Assembly (NCBI GenBank): GCA_029339505.1
Contig: JAQISU010000166.1
Coordinates: forward strand, 4,492,501 to 4,556,500
DNA from: Unio delphinus
Lineage: Eukaryota > Mollusca > Bivalvia > Unionida > Unionidae
Length of the DNA: 64,000 nt
Direction of reading: 5' to 3'
Program-made: the position numbers and the translations under genes
In this document: positions 23,330-36,244 of the stretch, piece after piece
How the letters are laid out: each line of letters opens with the position of its first letter
Position numbering within the stretch: the first letter of the stretch is position 1
The notes under the pieces: generated by a model
What the model was told of the DNA's origin: nothing
Database searches by the model: none
Seen by the model: only the letters and a program-made list of their open reading frames with translations

Positions 23330-24010
23330 GACATATTCAATACCAGTCTGGCACCATTTCTAATTAGTACCAACCAGACAGCATAAGAAGTCTTCCCGTA
23401 AACGCATAATGAAGTGGAGACGAAAGAATTCAGGCAGTCATAATATAAATCAGATCGGCAACATCATACGAAACCTTTTGGTAAAAACACCATACCATCA
23501 TGGCCATTCATTCATGAGAAATAATGAAGGCAAGATTGGCTAGCTGGTCACTGTAGCAGGTCTGACTGGCATCATAAGGTCAAACCAGAAATCATATGCA
23601 TTTGTTGTTTTTTAAACAAATGTTTTTAAGTCCATTCATTTTGACAGTATTGACAATAATTTTAAGATGCCCGCTGTGGTGGCTATATTTGACATGAAAG
23701 TCGACACAATTTTACTTTATAGACCATTATGCATCATGCTTTTTGGCGGAAGAAAAAAAAACTATTACAAATTGCTTTTAAATCAAGAAAATTTTCAATA
23801 CAAAATTTTCAAGAAGGTCATTGTGCGGCCATATTGTACACCAGTTACCGCATCAACATCATTTTCATCTATGACCAGCAAAACATCACAAGTCTTTAAG
23901 TGCTAACCCCATGTTGATATGGCCATCCAATCAGAAGTAGGAAAAACAAGACTGTCGAGAAGTTCGCCATGCTAGCTGTCTGAGCGGAACCATTATCATT
24001 TAGGACCAAA
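23330..24010. repeat. R1 interspersed repeat cluster
   Basis: Diverged R1 units about 150 bp apart: TTTTAAGATGCCCGCTGTGG near 23660, AAGAAGGTCATTGTGCGGCC near 23812 and a worn core near 23945. Linker phrases ACCAACCAGACAGCATAAGA and CCCCATGTTGATATGGCCAT occur between them. Confidence 0.65.
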
Positions 24011-25918
24011 CTTGATCATGAGATGAATGCGTATCCTAAGTATCAATCAATCTAGGAGATGCGGAGTTAACATACTTGTGCCAACTGACGGATGAAGGAC
24101 GGACAACAGACCATCCTGGACTATTACCAGTTGAGCAAAAAGAAAAGATTCCGAAGTTGCAGTTCAGATTTCTTTTACAGACATGTAGTACCGGATGCTA
24201 CCCCACCCCATTCTCCCACACCCATGTTATTAAATGTCAAGATGAAGAACATGGTCTGTACACGCACTATTACTTGCCTTGTGCATACATATGTGAATCT
24301 AAATTGGCATTTTAACAAGGTACAGAGCTTCCTGGACTTTCCATGATAGTACAATCTGTAGACAAAATGTACAGAATATTAAACAGCCGTATCTCTCACA
24401 CATTATCGCGATATAATACCGCGTGATTAACATTTGAAATCAACCAAACGCATCTGGCTGAACCTTCGCAATCAAACACGAAAGGCATACTGATTGTATA
24501 ATCAGATCCATAATTTCATAAAGGTACCCCAGGTCTGACAGCACCCATAACGAACTAATTTTCCTCTTAAATTACTAGATAACTGTCATAGAAATATGAA
24601 TTTATAGGTATATAATAACAAATAACAGTAACCGGACTTGCAGTTTAACTGCAGTTGGCAAACTATCATCCCGCCCCAACCCCAAAAAGAACTATCTATA
24701 TTGCGTGTTTTTTCTGTGTCGTGTCACGTTGTCACGTAATTGTAAAATTAACACCACCACCCCACCCCCATAGCACAGGCATCTTGCTAACCCAATGGTA
24801 AAATGAACTCGTACAAAATAATCGTTCATGCAAAATGTGAATGTGCGCGCCCAGTGTTCAACAGACCTCTAGCGAAAATAGTTATGTAGAAACTGTTTTT
24901 GTTCTTGCAGTCAGCATATCCACTACCTAACCGTAGTTTGTGGTTTACTTTATAATGCCTTCCAGCCAAGAAACGGTTGAAAAAAAAATCATTGCAATTT
25001 GTAACGGCCAGAGATTCTGGCAGGGTTACGAAATTACCGGTACTTTGTACCGGCAAGGACAGATATGAAGTCGGTACAAGGCCAAAGATGCTAAACAGAC
25101 AAGATCATACATGCATGGTTTATTATTTGCAAAAGATGGAATAATTATTTTGTAAAGTGTCCATGAGAAAAAAATGAAATCAATACATATCTGACCTTCC
25201 ATGAGTTGCATTGATAATATATGACGTCACAAATCAAAATCCATTTAAGTAGTCTAGTCCCTAGTCCGAGTTTCTCTGACCCTTCGAATCCCATTTTTAT
25301 ACTTTGTAAATTTGTGTTGTAATGTCAGGTTCCAGGCAGCGGCATTTCGAAACGTTTGAATTCGCCATCGGGACACGGTGGCGGCATTAAGATAGCCACG
25401 TAATACCGGGCACAGGAAACTTACACGAACCTAACTATAGCCATATGTGCCGGAAAAGTGAGTGGTGAACTGGTTTCTTTTATCAGAAATTGTGATTACC
25501 GTATACTATTCGTTGCGTCTTTATTCTTTTAACAAACAATACAATTCTACAACATTGATAAATCTGAAATGGTACTCGCTATTTGCAAGGCTTGTCTCAT
25601 GATTACACAAATCTCGAAACCTGCATGTCCTTGACATCACATATGATATTAACAATAAACTTCTCTGTATTGCTGCACAAAAAGTTTGAAAATATTAACT
25701 GCAAGTTACATGTCTGTAACAAGTAGAGCATACTTTATTAGAAAAAAATCTGACGCTCTCGCTGCAACCTGGAAAAAAAACTAGATTCGTGAAACAGATA
25801 GCACGTCACAAATAAAAATGTCGCTGGCAAATGTTCTAAGCTTCACAAATCTCGCTTTTTCCAGGTGCCAGCAAATTCCAGATTTTTGATAGGCTCCGAC
25901 TATACAGTCTAAAATAAA
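24011..25918. other. No recognisable gene
   Basis: Intron sequence. Overlapping plus-strand frames at 24076-24346 lack family motifs. At 25036-25052 a short palindrome, ACCGGTACTTTGTACCGG, is present; it is probably fortuitous. Confidence 0.45.
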
Positions 25919-26155
25919 CGTTGTTGTAGCGTTTACCGGCATTTATTTTAGCACAGTAAATCTATACTTGACGGCCAGTATAAATGGTGGAGGAAGAACC
26001 ATGAAAACACCCGGAAATAACCGGCAACCCACGAGAAGATAGTGGCAAGCTTTCTCACATACCCACATTTGCGGAAACACGAACCCACGCAGACAGGTGA
26101 GATGACAATGCTCCATAACGGTGAGCGCTTTAGACCACTCGGCCACTCGGGGCCC
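25919..26155 (-). mobile_element. SINE S1 copy, minus strand
   Basis: Read on the minus strand it starts GGGGCCCCGAGTGGCCGAGT, with B box GGGTTCGTGTTTCC, then CTTGCCACTATCTTCTCGTG and GGTTATTTCCGGGTGTTTTC, and ends near AAATGCCGGTAAACGCTACA. It is inserted in a relic of the foldback family found at 39475-40050, whose sequence continues at 26156-26235. Confidence 0.82.
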
Positions 26156-26235
26156 CTCTAACATAAAATTAATATCAAAGATAGGGTGAGAAGGGTAAGA
26201 GAAAATTCGGACTATGTAATCCAATTCCGCAATCT
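26156..26235. repeat. Foldback-family fragment beside SINE S1
   Basis: On the minus strand, AGTCCGAATTTTCTCTTACC, then CACCCTATCTTTGA and TTTTATGTT, aligns with the right arm of the element at 39475-40050 (AGTCCGAATTTCCTCTTGCC, CATCCCATTTTTTT, ATTTATGTT). The match stops where the SINE begins. Confidence 0.5.
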
Positions 26236-27097
26236 TCACCGTCATTCACCAACTTGATCAAGACAAAATTAACAACATTCGGTCTAAGGTCCACCAATAA
26301 AGTAAATAGTTATAAAAGTCTTTACATGTACCGCGAAAAGATGTCTGATTTTACTGTACTAGTTCCAGAGAAAGTCTTCAACTTGTAAGATCGCAAAACT
26401 TCGACTATAAACATAAAGTGAAAAAAAAAAAAAAAAAAAAGCATGCCAGTCCCTCAGCAAACACAACTAAGACAAAATTTGTTTTTGAACAAAATAAATA
26501 AAAGCTTTATTTAACATCTATGAAACCGAAATAGCGGTTATTTAAATTGTATTGCGTCGTGCACCAGAAACTAGTCGCACACAATAGCACCAAGAGACAG
26601 CTTATCACTCGACTTGCTTCAGGTCTCATTTTGAGAGCAACTGCACACGTTGCCTGTGGCTTCTTAGTGCCTACTTTGTCAAGATGCAGGCTCCAATCCA
26701 ATATTATGTTTGAGTATTTTGATAACCGCGTGAACTCTATTTGTCTATTTTAACAGCTTAGGTAGACAGAATTGTATCGTATGAATATACCATTACGCCA
26801 TCTGAACCCATCATACAGATAAGCTGACTCCTCTTCTGGTGCGGTGATGTTGCAAAATAGATGATCAAAGTCACGGTGAGCTATGTGATTGCAAAAAACA
26901 TGAAAAGAACAGATCAGCTTCTCACAACTTAGAATTTGATTTTACTTGGGTGGCTGGTGACGGTTTCGTAAATTTACCCCAGGCAAATTTCTTAACTGAA
27001 GGCTATTGTGCGCTTTTTTTTTTCTATCGCAAGTATTGTGTAATAACTAAAGATATGGATTCATATATGAATCTGGTCTTTCCGGATTGTGTTGTGT
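26236..27097. other. No gene; one A run
   Basis: Intron sequence. An uninterrupted run of 20 A lies at 26421-26440. Confidence 0.5.
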
Positions 27098-27291
27098 TTA
27101 CATGACGGCCAGTATTATTGGTGGAGGAACAACCCGGGAAACCCCGCTGAAAGAACCACCGACCCACGAGAAGCTCCTGGCAAGCTTTCTCACATACCCA
27201 CATTGGCCGAACCTGAGACTCGAACCGACGTAGACAGGTGAGATGACAGTGATCCATAACGGAGAGCGCTTTAGACCACTCGGGGTCCCAT
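27098..27291 (-). mobile_element. SINE S1 copy, minus strand, truncated 3' end
   Basis: The minus strand reads GGGACCCCGAGTGGTCTAAA, TCGGTTCGAGTCTCAGGTTC and GCTTGCCAGGAGCTTCTCGT, ending at about CTGGCCGTCATGTAAACACA. The usual GGCGTTAAACC end is missing. Confidence 0.8.
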
Positions 27292-27648
27292 GCTCAGCAT
27301 GTGCAAATGCAATACAAAGTCAGCCAGGAAGAAAAGCTAGCTACTTTAGGCACCTTGGTCCAAGACATGTATAATGTATATATTTGAATGGCATCAAACT
27401 ATTAAGTACAGAACAGTAATGTTTTTTCATCAAAATTTTAACATAGGGAAATGGCTCGTGTTTTAACCGTGACCAGTAGTACTTGCTCTCAAAACTCTCA
27501 TTCAGGCATGTATACATTTGGGGGTGGGGTGAATAATTTTTTTTATTCTTTACATTTCAACTGACTTTTCAGGTACAGTGAATTATATTTTGATGTTTTG
27601 TTTTATTATCCAAAGACATTGACCTTTTTTTTTTATACCTCACTCATA

Positions 27649-27770
27649 TTTGTATTTTTTTTTAAATTATACACATTTATATATGGCAGGTGTATGAAAC
27701 ATCAAATTTGTATTTTTTTTTAAATTATACACATTTATATATGGCAGGTGTATGAAACATCAAATTTGTG
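27649..27770. repeat. Perfect 58-bp tandem duplication
   Basis: The unit starting TTTGTATTTTTTTTTAAATT and containing ATATGGCAGGTGTATGAAAC occurs at 27649 and again at 27707, apparently identical. A smaller 23-bp duplication (ATATCAATACTAGACAATAC) lies at 27891-27935. Confidence 0.9.
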
Positions 27771-28419
27771 CATAAAAACTATCCCTTGCAGTTTTACAAT
27801 TTGTCGGTACACTATAACCGATATTTCATATTTTTTCTGTACATGGACATATTTGACCGGTAAACACTATTGTGAAATATTGATATAGATTATATCAATA
27901 CTAGACAATACTTTATATCAATACTAGACAATACTTCAAACGTGATCATTACTTAGTATTTTTTAATTCGACCACTGGATATGCACCGCCACAAACACCT
28001 CACTAATGACCTTCACGGAAAGCTCGGCTTACAACCGTTACTTAACATGCGACTTGTTGAAAAATGTTAATGAACAATTTTGTTTATACTGCCAAAACTT
28101 TTTGCCGTTTCCCTACTAAGATGCAACTATGTAATGGAAAAAAGATTAAGACAGTCACGCAACGGTGATTGACTGTCTCGTCAATTATTGTGACAACGGG
28201 AAACAAGTTCTTTATTGACCACGAAGCCTGTAATTTTTCCGTCTCATATCGATTTTCTTTCCTTCATAATGCTCTAATTAAACAAGAGTCCTTCGAGGAG
28301 ATAGGCGCTCTACTGTCAGAAACATTTGTAGGAATCCAAGATAAGACCCTTTCTTCGTTTGAATTGCTGATTGTTGAAACCCCATTGTGATATTCCTAAG
28401 CAACACGATTTTCAGAGAC

Positions 28420-28740
28420 CAAACTGGATGTTAAACTGACACCATTCTTAATTAGGACAAACCAGACAGCATGAGAAGACCTTTAGTTAACACCCCATGC
28501 CAATATAACCATCCGTTCAGGGAATATTTACATTCATTACCATACACATATATAAATAGTTTAGTAAAAACCTTATGACAAGGCTCAAAGATAGATCCTT
28601 TTTAACCCGCATGATCGTCATAATGGAATGGTTACTGGTCTGGACATAACCATACTACAATTCTGCCTGGTCTGGACATGCCAAAATCAAACAGAAACCA
28701 GTCAAGTTTCTCATTCAAGATTTACCATCTGTTAGCGTCA
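28420..28740. repeat. R1-like fragment
   Basis: Contains AGGACAAACCAGACAGCATG, then AAGACCTTTAGTTAACACCC and CATGCCAATATAACCATCCG, the R1 linker phrases. The core after it is worn. Confidence 0.45.
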
Positions 28741-28881
28741 GATCAAAACAAGATCTGTATTTTAACGACATGACTTTTTTATATTGGTAACACATTGGTG
28801 AATCCTACAGTCAATCCAACTGCATAAATATCTAATGTAGTTATAATGGTCTTTCATGTAACATAATTTCCGGCTAATAAA

Positions 28882-29015
28882 ATCTAGGATTATTTTTTGT
28901 AAATTAATTTGTTGACATGTATATGAGATCTAGGATTATTTTTTTGTAAATTTGTTGACATGTATATGAGATCTAGGATTATTTTTTGTAAATTAATTTG
29001 TTGACATGTATACGA
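28882..29015. repeat. Three-copy tandem repeat, 43-46 bp
   Basis: ATCTAGGATTATTTTTTGTA starts at 28882, 28928 and 28971. Each unit ends TTGTTGACATGTATATGAG or TTGTTGACATGTATACGAG. Confidence 0.88.
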
Positions 29016-29554
29016 GACATAATACAGTCTTGCATAAATACAAAAGGTTTCCGAATGATGCCTCCTCGGGCTTATAACTTTCACCGCACATGTATTGAAT
29101 ATTAATAAACTTGTTGTTTGGTATAATTTTCATTTATTCGTGTAGTTGGAGAAATCGACATTCTCGTCAACGTTTTAATCAGTAATCAAATCGGTGCTTC
29201 CGGATAGTAATACAAGCTAGTTCCTTGTGCGTTAATCACACTAATTGACTCCATTAGTGGCATGACAATGTTTTAAACCCGTCCATTTGCACTGCGAGCA
29301 GTTATTACAGTACCGCGCCAATTACCTGATTATGGTAGGTACATTTTCATGTCCAGATCCTTAAATAGTGTAGTATGGTGATCCCGTGGATTGGTAGGTA
29401 ACACAGTAAACAAGAGAATTCCGACAAACGACTAAGCCATACTTATTAAAATAAGCGTTAATTTTCAGTTCTTAGTTGACCGGCAAAGTACCCATGGGAT
29501 ACCGGCTTAGCGTTAATTTCGGCTCCTGCTACATTGATGTTACCGTAAATTCTG

Positions 29555-30420
29555 GAGGAGCTGAGATGGCCGCCATGGTGGCCGTATTAAAATGTCAAAT
29601 GGACGTCTTTTCCATTCAGAATAAACAAGAGAACGATACGAGTTTCTGCTGACAATATGTAATGACTTTCTATTTACAGAAGTGGAAGCGACATGATTTT
29701 CAAAATGGTAAGTACAGCGGACATATTGAACGTCATCTCAATTTTATTCTGGACCAACCATACACAAGTACTGTATTGTGAACCCCATCATGACATTTTT
29801 AAGGTCAGATCAATTTTATTCTGGACCAACCAGACATCAGGAGTGCTGAGTTGAGTTGAGAACACAATAAGGTATTTTATCGTCATATCGATTTTATTCT
29901 GGATAACCAGACATCATAACAAATACTGTACTGAGAACCCCATGGTGGCATTTTAAGGTCATACCAGTTTAATCTGGACTAACCATATATCATATTAAGT
30001 ACTTAATTGAGAACCCCATGATGACATGTTCAACCATTTAAGACAAGTAGCAACAAACGATTTTCAAGATAGCGGGCTATAATGCATGCCCGAGCAAAAC
30101 CGTTTTCATCCGGCGCCAGATACATGTAATATTAACTCTTCTGGCGAGAATTCCATGTTGACCTGATGTTTAGTTCAGAAGTAGAAATAATAATAATATG
30201 TTCAGAAAGCTATTGTGGCGTCCATACTACTTGTCAGCCAGGATACATTTTAATTCCCAACCAAGCAAACATCGTACGTAATCTTTTAGTGAAAACTCCA
30301 TGTTGACCCGACTAGTCGTTCAGTATGAGTAGTAATAAGATTTTCAAGATTGATGACATGGCGGCCATGCTGGATGTCTAAGCAACACCATTTTAAGTCG
30401 GAACTAACTATACCTTGGAG
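29555..30420. repeat. R1 interspersed repeat, longest cluster
   Basis: Cores at about 29564 (GAGATGGCCGCCATGGTGGC), 29697 (TTTTCAAAATGG), 30050 (ATTTTCAAGATAGCGGG) and 30343 (TTTTCAAGATTGATGACATG, then GCGGCCATGCTGGATGTC). Between 29740 and 30025 a shorter subunit of about 70 bp, with TTTTATTCTGGACCAACCAG and GAACCCCATGATGACAT, is repeated four times. It is arranged like a dispersed satellite. Confidence 0.65.
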
Positions 30421-32029
30421 GGGGGGGGGCGTATGTGTGTGTTTGTGTGTAAAGTTTCAGGGCAATCCTAGTAGATTAACAGCTATCGGACAAATTTTTC
30501 TGGAAAATGACAAAGACAGCTAAAAACAATATTACATCTTTTCTATCTATAACTTAATCCCTAATGCTAGTGAAACCTTACAACCTGTTTTTATCTTATT
30601 TTGACATTAACAATGAACAGCTAGGTTTGATCAGATTTTTAACAGTAATCTGTTTTTGTCTGTCCGTCCGACAGGGCAAAATCATTTGTTTGCTTATTAA
30701 TAAGCCTGTAGTACCAGGTCGTTTTAGTGTTTTCTATCAAACTAGTCAAGAAATACTTGTTTCTTGCAACGATTTTGACAAAACTGATGTTGGCGAAACA
30801 GGGTTCTTTCGGCAATGTTGACTAATACGAAGCCAGTGCAGTCTGGGGAAATTAAAGTCACAGACTTTACTGAGATCTCTGCCTCATCCCCAGCCCGACC
30901 CCACAAAAAAAAACCCATCTGATAAGTAAGGTGATAGGTAACACCAGCATTATTTGGTACGATATGAAGCAAGGGAAGAACTTCTAATGGGAGTCAAAAC
31001 TGTTATAGGTGTTATGGCCAATGTTATTTGCGTTGACCTATGAAGAGTGTACGCAAATGTGATTAACACTATTCTTTGGCTGTTATATTGCCTTGTCTTG
31101 TTTGCCCGTATGCTTTTACAACCGTGTTTACAACACTAGCTTTATTCCAAATTGCCAAATTGACATCTAAAATTTACAAACCAGTCAAATCAGCGGATTA
31201 CAACGCATAAACTTGACCCCATTTCAAAAGACTCTGCAAGCATATCATCGAATGAGTCGTTTAAATTTCATGATTCTTCCAATATATGAGCAAAATCTGA
31301 ATGATTTCAGAAAATATAAAGAAATGAAAAAATAAATCAATTTGAAAGTAGTTCCTCACAATACTACCCACAATCCGAATATGAGCGTAAGGTTGTCTAC
31401 CCCGGCAATTCTTACGTTTTGGGGCCAGGAATAAAATGACCATATATATATAGATTTATCTGGCCGAGTGATATCATGTGCGGGAACAGCGACAAAGAAA
31501 GCAAGGGTTAAGTGTAGAACGGGGTGTCTAATTGTACTTTGAACGACGTAGTCAAGTGTCAGATCGGGTCTCAGCAGTTATGAGGAACTTTCGTCACTCG
31601 GTATAATTTTTCCTCGTTCAAGCTAGTTTTTTTTTTTTGGGGGGGGGGTTTAACAGTAAGGTTTTATCAGCCAAATTCTTATCAAATACCAGTCAAATTT
31701 TATTTTTAATATTATGTAGAGGTTTATTACTCAAAATTCGTTCAATCTCAAAAAGATATTTTGATTATCAGTGATTGTTATTCTCATTAATTGACTTCAT
31801 GACAATAATATGTAAGACACGTTCGAGTCCCGTCAAATACTTTATTAGTATTACCCATAAATCCCCATTTTTCAAACCAGGCTGAGGTGAGCTACGTGAC
31901 TTGGCACTCGTTTTGGTGATCATAACTTAAATTTCAATACAAAATCACCGGTGTATTTAATTACGATGCAACAACCTACATCGACAGTGCCATCAATGGA
32001 ACGGTTGAGATACCAAGACAGCTGGGTTT
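30421..32029. other. No recognisable gene
   Basis: Intron sequence with homopolymer tracts (G9 at 30421; T10G9 near 31629). Open frames at 30564-30821 and elsewhere carry no family motif. Confidence 0.45.
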
Positions 32030-32200
32030 GATATTTTCGGTGAAATATCAAAATATTCTTGGATTATGTTCGGATTTGATTCTTAAAACTAAGTTTTTTT
32101 TTTTGTTTTTTTTTTACAATCCCACTAGGGAAATAAATTATTTTTAAAACATTACAACGTTAATTTTATTTATTTTTTTTTTATTTGTTACTGTTTATTG
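32030..32200 (+). repeat. R3 LTR-like 3' end (copy 1)
   Basis: Shares an ordered block with 53560, 55200 and 60780: TTCTTGGATTA, TTTGATTCTTAAAACT, then AGGGAAATAAATTATTT (containing AATAAA) and TTGTTACTGTTTATTGG. This looks like the R-U5 end of an LTR, but no matching left end or internal region was identified. Nothing clear lies from 32201 to 33261. Confidence 0.45.
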
Positions 32201-33261
32201 GTGCCAAAACACAAAACAGTGCACCCGAGAGATTCATTTCAATGTGGGCTTTTAGATAGCAGTATAAAGAAAATTTTGAGCCCTGTGATTCCTTCTGAAT
32301 CATAAAAGTCTCTAAACATCGAGAATAACATTCAAGTTTACTGGCGTTTGGGTTAACTACAAACATGCCATTTAATTTAAATTGAAAATATCACAAATCA
32401 TAATTTTTTTTTTGATTTACGTTAAATGGAGAGTACAAAGATCTTAATTAAATCAATGACCATAATTTTGAAATATCTGTACTAAATGTATTGTATTTAC
32501 ATTATATTCAAAATGTTCATTTTATACTATACAGCCGATGGTCAATGTGGGCAGACTTGGTTCACGCTTAGGGAACCAGATAAGTCAGTGCAGTCTTACA
32601 GTTAAGTTCAAGATATATAATTAAATCCTTCATTTGGCATCCTTCAAACGAACCATTATGACTTTATGTTTAATAGAGAATGAGAATGCGATAAAATGGC
32701 TTGAACAAGATCTGCCTTCTCACGTAGTTCCTGCTACCCTGTTATTTATCTTGATAGGCCCGATATCATCTTTTCTTCACCAATTTTGCCATCACTGCAA
32801 AACTCCATAGCGATAAATCATTTTCGTCTTGAAGTTTCTTCATGAAAAGGATTCAACAAGTAAGATTTAAAAAGAATGGTTAGACTACGTTAGTATTTCA
32901 TTTTCTAACATTATTTCATTAAATATTAGTAAATCCGCATACATAACATGTTTGCGTACACTTTAAGCCAAAATATTACATGACTTTTTTTTAAGACAAT
33001 ATACGTATACTAAAGGGGCCGTTTTATTATGATATGCAAAGTTAAAACTAGTAGAGCATTGATGAATCATGATTCTTAACATGGTCCATGCAGAAAAAAA
33101 AATCACTTGCATCCTCTACATTGGTGAATGACTGACGCCATTGTGCTTACTTTACACTTGATTTGACGAAAAATGAAAGGTGTAAATCGAACGACATATC
33201 AAGTAGGGTCTATATTTCTCAATTTGCATAGGGTCACAATTATTACTTCCAGTCAAGTATT

Positions 33262-33445
33262 ATAAATATAGTCCCAGTCTATTTTAGAGTAACATATTAT
33301 CTCATGTTAGTGGTGATATTCAAAGTTTTTTTCTTTTCTTTTAGAATATTAGCATTTTAATGTGGTTGTCTGCGTATTTCTGTGACAAGAGTACTGAAGT
33401 AATATGACATTAATGCTGATCAGGAAGTGAAATTATGTAACCAAT
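33262..33445 (+). repeat. R2 interspersed repeat (copy 3)
   Basis: TAGTCCCAGTCTATTTTAGA, ATCTCATGTTAGTGGTGATA, ATGTGGTTGTCTGCGTATTT and TGATCAGGAAGTGAAATT follow the same order as the other R2 copies. Confidence 0.55.
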
Positions 33446-33579
33446 TACATTGCAAGACTTCATTCCAGTCAAACATCTGGTTTCACCCATGAGTAGACAC
33501 CAGCAAAATACTTACACTCCTCTTCTGACAATCGAATATTCATTACTCCCACTATGAAAATTGAAGTCATATGGACAAC

Positions 33580-33882
33580 GTTCTTTTGCATACCAGGGCC
33601 CAACAACGTGGAATGAATTGCCCATTAAAAATTAGACAGAAAGACAGTGATCCCTTGCAAGAGTGCTCTTAAAACTCACCTTTCTCGACTTAAAAACCTA
33701 ATAATGTTTCCTACCTTAATAATTGTCAGCATTTTTTAAAATCTTTTTCTAATTTCATTTTTTGTTTCTGCTGTTGTAGTAATATCATTATAGATATTAA
33801 TGCTGCCATACTGCATATATCGTAGCGATATGACTGAAAAATTGTTACAGCTACGTTAAAAATTTAAACACACACATACCAT
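33580..33882 (+). mobile_element. CR1/L2-like LINE 3' end fragment
   Basis: Begins with GCATACCAGGGCCCAACAAC and GTGGAATGAATTGCCCATTA, then AAGAGTGCTCTTAAAACTCA. The reverse complement of the same region occurs in the LINE at 49682-52790 (around 49925-50010), where it encodes the extreme C-terminus of ORF2. The 3' untranslated part ends TATCGTAGCGATATGACTGA and CAGCTACGTTAAAAATTTAA with a few CA units. This end is shared with SINE S2. Confidence 0.72.
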
Positions 33883-34126
33883 ATCCATAAATGTTTAAAC
33901 TGATATTAGTTTAAAAGGTTGCATATGACTTAAAAACAAATTATGAAATTAAAAAAAATTAAAAAACGAATTAAAATTTAAAATTTATGTAAATTCGTGC
34001 GCATGTATGGAGTCTGAGGTTGCTATTACCACCATATAAGCATTACAACACTTACAAGTTGCAATCGTGAATCATTTTGTAATTGTCGGATAAAAAAAAA
34101 ATTTAAAGTCAGAATGTTTGTTTAGT

Positions 34127-34185
34127 TTTTTGGCTTGACGCCATTTTTCAGCACACAATAGGCTATACATGGCCATTATGTCATT
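34127..34185 (-). mobile_element. SINE S1, 3' fragment
   Basis: Only the end of the SINE, read on the minus strand: ATGGCCATGTATAGCCTATT, then GTGTGCTGAAAAATGGCGTC. Head and body are missing. Confidence 0.65.
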
Positions 34186-34748
34186 TATACTATTTACTAC
34201 GCAGTCAATTTATGTGTTTATGATGGCGTGATTGCGAGTAACACACGCCTGCTTGCAAGGCTATCAGTAATTGTTTATTAGCATAGTAATATGGTACCGT
34301 ACTTGATAAATGGACACGTCATACAATAGACGTGGTGCATACCACTTGCTGTTTTTTTTTTTTAAGCGTGTATATCTGCATGCATTTGAATAGGATTGTT
34401 GTAATTTGCTACAAAGGTTGTTGTGAGCTATCTTGCTTCATATTTCCTTAAAATAATGTTATAAAATCTACAGACCCAAGCTAAATCGTTTCAAATACCA
34501 TTCATCAGTCAATCTTGCTGCCTAAACTTTGTCAGACTGAATTTTTAATTTGTATGAACATTTAATTATTCACATTTATATTTTTATTTTCATATTTAAC
34601 TTATCTTCTAGTACAATTAGGCTTTGACTGCACTGAAGAATTCCTCGCATGAAGAAAGATATAACAAATTTAGTTTTGGCATCTCAAAAATTTGCACCCT
34701 ATACAACACCAGCATTTACACTTTCTTATTTGCAATGTGCTGCAACTC

Positions 34749-34978
34749 GGGGGGGGGGGGAGCGAGCGGTCTAAAGCGTACATGTTACCGCTGTATATGG
34801 GTTCGAATCTCTGGTTCGGCCAATGTGGGTATGTGAGAAAGCCTGCCAGTAGTTTATCGTGTATCGACCGTTCTTTCCAAGGTTTTCCTGGGTTCTTCCT
34901 CCATAATTTATTTATACGCCAATAATTGCCTATCTTGTGCTGAAAATGGCACTAAAACCTACAACAACAACAACAACG
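34749..34978 (+). mobile_element. SINE S1 copy
   Basis: A G run followed by AGCGAGCGGTCTAAAGCG, GGGTTCGAATCTCTGGTTCG, GTGAGAAAGCCTGCCAGTAG and CTGAAAATGGCACTAAAACC, then a CAACAACAACAAC tail. It is a diverged copy without an obvious TSD. Confidence 0.8.
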
Positions 34979-35625
34979 CGACTTTATGGTATTAAAAGTA
35001 ATATAAAATTAAAAAAAACATAAGTTGTTCCAAAAAATTAAACAATTCTTTTCTTATGAATACAAAGTCACGATTTAAGAACTCAGTAACTTTTTAATAA
35101 ATTCAAACAGTCCTAAACGTTTTATCTCAAGTTCGAATGTATAGAATTGTAAATGAATTCCCAGTGGTGATCCGAACTATTTTCAACACTGATGTGATGA
35201 TGTGCCTGTAGTCTCGAATGTGATTGACAATGGCAAGGAAAGTGGCGTTGTGTCAACAATCTTGATGTAACAATAATATAATCCTAAAGGTCTATAAATG
35301 AATTCACGGTATTTTGAAAATAATGATTTAGTCCGAAAGTAGTAGTGAGTACTTTGTAATTCCAGTGAATAATAACTTGAATATATAAATCCGACTAAAT
35401 TAAAAACTGAACACGGCAAAGACTGATTCCACTTCGGATGTAAAGGCAGAAATGACCAAATCTGAAGCAAATGAGCCTCAATGAATACGTTAAGACAAAA
35501 TAACAGAACCAGGATTTAGTTCAATTTCCTTTCCAAAAACATTCAAAGTTGTCAACAAGATCAGCAATCTCCAAGTGAGAAGCTAATGTCGGACCCTGAT
35601 ACAAGTAAACGTGTTTACGTATATC

Positions 35626-35957
35626 AATACATATTTGAATATTTAATCTATAATCAATACATATTTGAATATTTAATCTATAATCAATACATATTTGAAT
35701 ATTTAATCTATAATCAATACATATTTGAATATTTAATCTATAATCAATACATATTTGAATATTTAATCTATAATCAATACATATTTGAATATTTAATCTA
35801 TAATCAATACATATTTGAATATTTAATCTATAATCAATACATATTTGAATATTTAATCTATAATCAATACATATTTTAATATTTAATCTATAATCAATAC
35901 ATATTTGAATATTTAATCTATAATCAATACATATTTTAATATTTAATCTATAATCAA
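35626..35957. repeat. 30-bp minisatellite, about 11 near-identical copies
   Basis: The unit CAATACATATTTGAATATTT plus AATCTATAAT repeats at an exact 30-bp period. Only a G-to-T change in the last units (ATATTTTAAT) breaks identity. Because 30 is divisible by three and the unit has no stop in one frame, it gives a long open frame repeating YIFEYLIYNQ, which is not evidence of a gene. Confidence 0.95.
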
Positions 35958-36244
35958 AGAAATATTAGCTACATAGTATCTTGTTTTTACACAATAAAGG
36001 GCACTAGTGAGGTGGACCATTAATTCGATTTTGGACCAAGGTCATTTGCACATAAGCATAACAAACAAACAATACAAAGTAAATATATGATTTTCAAAAA
36101 TGACTGTTCAAAGTTATAATATGTGTGACATGCAAATATACAACTTGAATTAGAAAAGGCCATAAATAATTTGACTACACAAGATTCAGGTCACAAATGT
36201 GTCCCCCCCCCCCGCCCCGCTTTCTCCCCATGGGTCAGTGGCCA

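Noticed and set aside
35586..35879. 97-codon open frame repeating YIFEYLIYNQ
   Set aside because: It is a by-product of a 30-bp minisatellite; no promoter, splice site or known protein repeat supports it.
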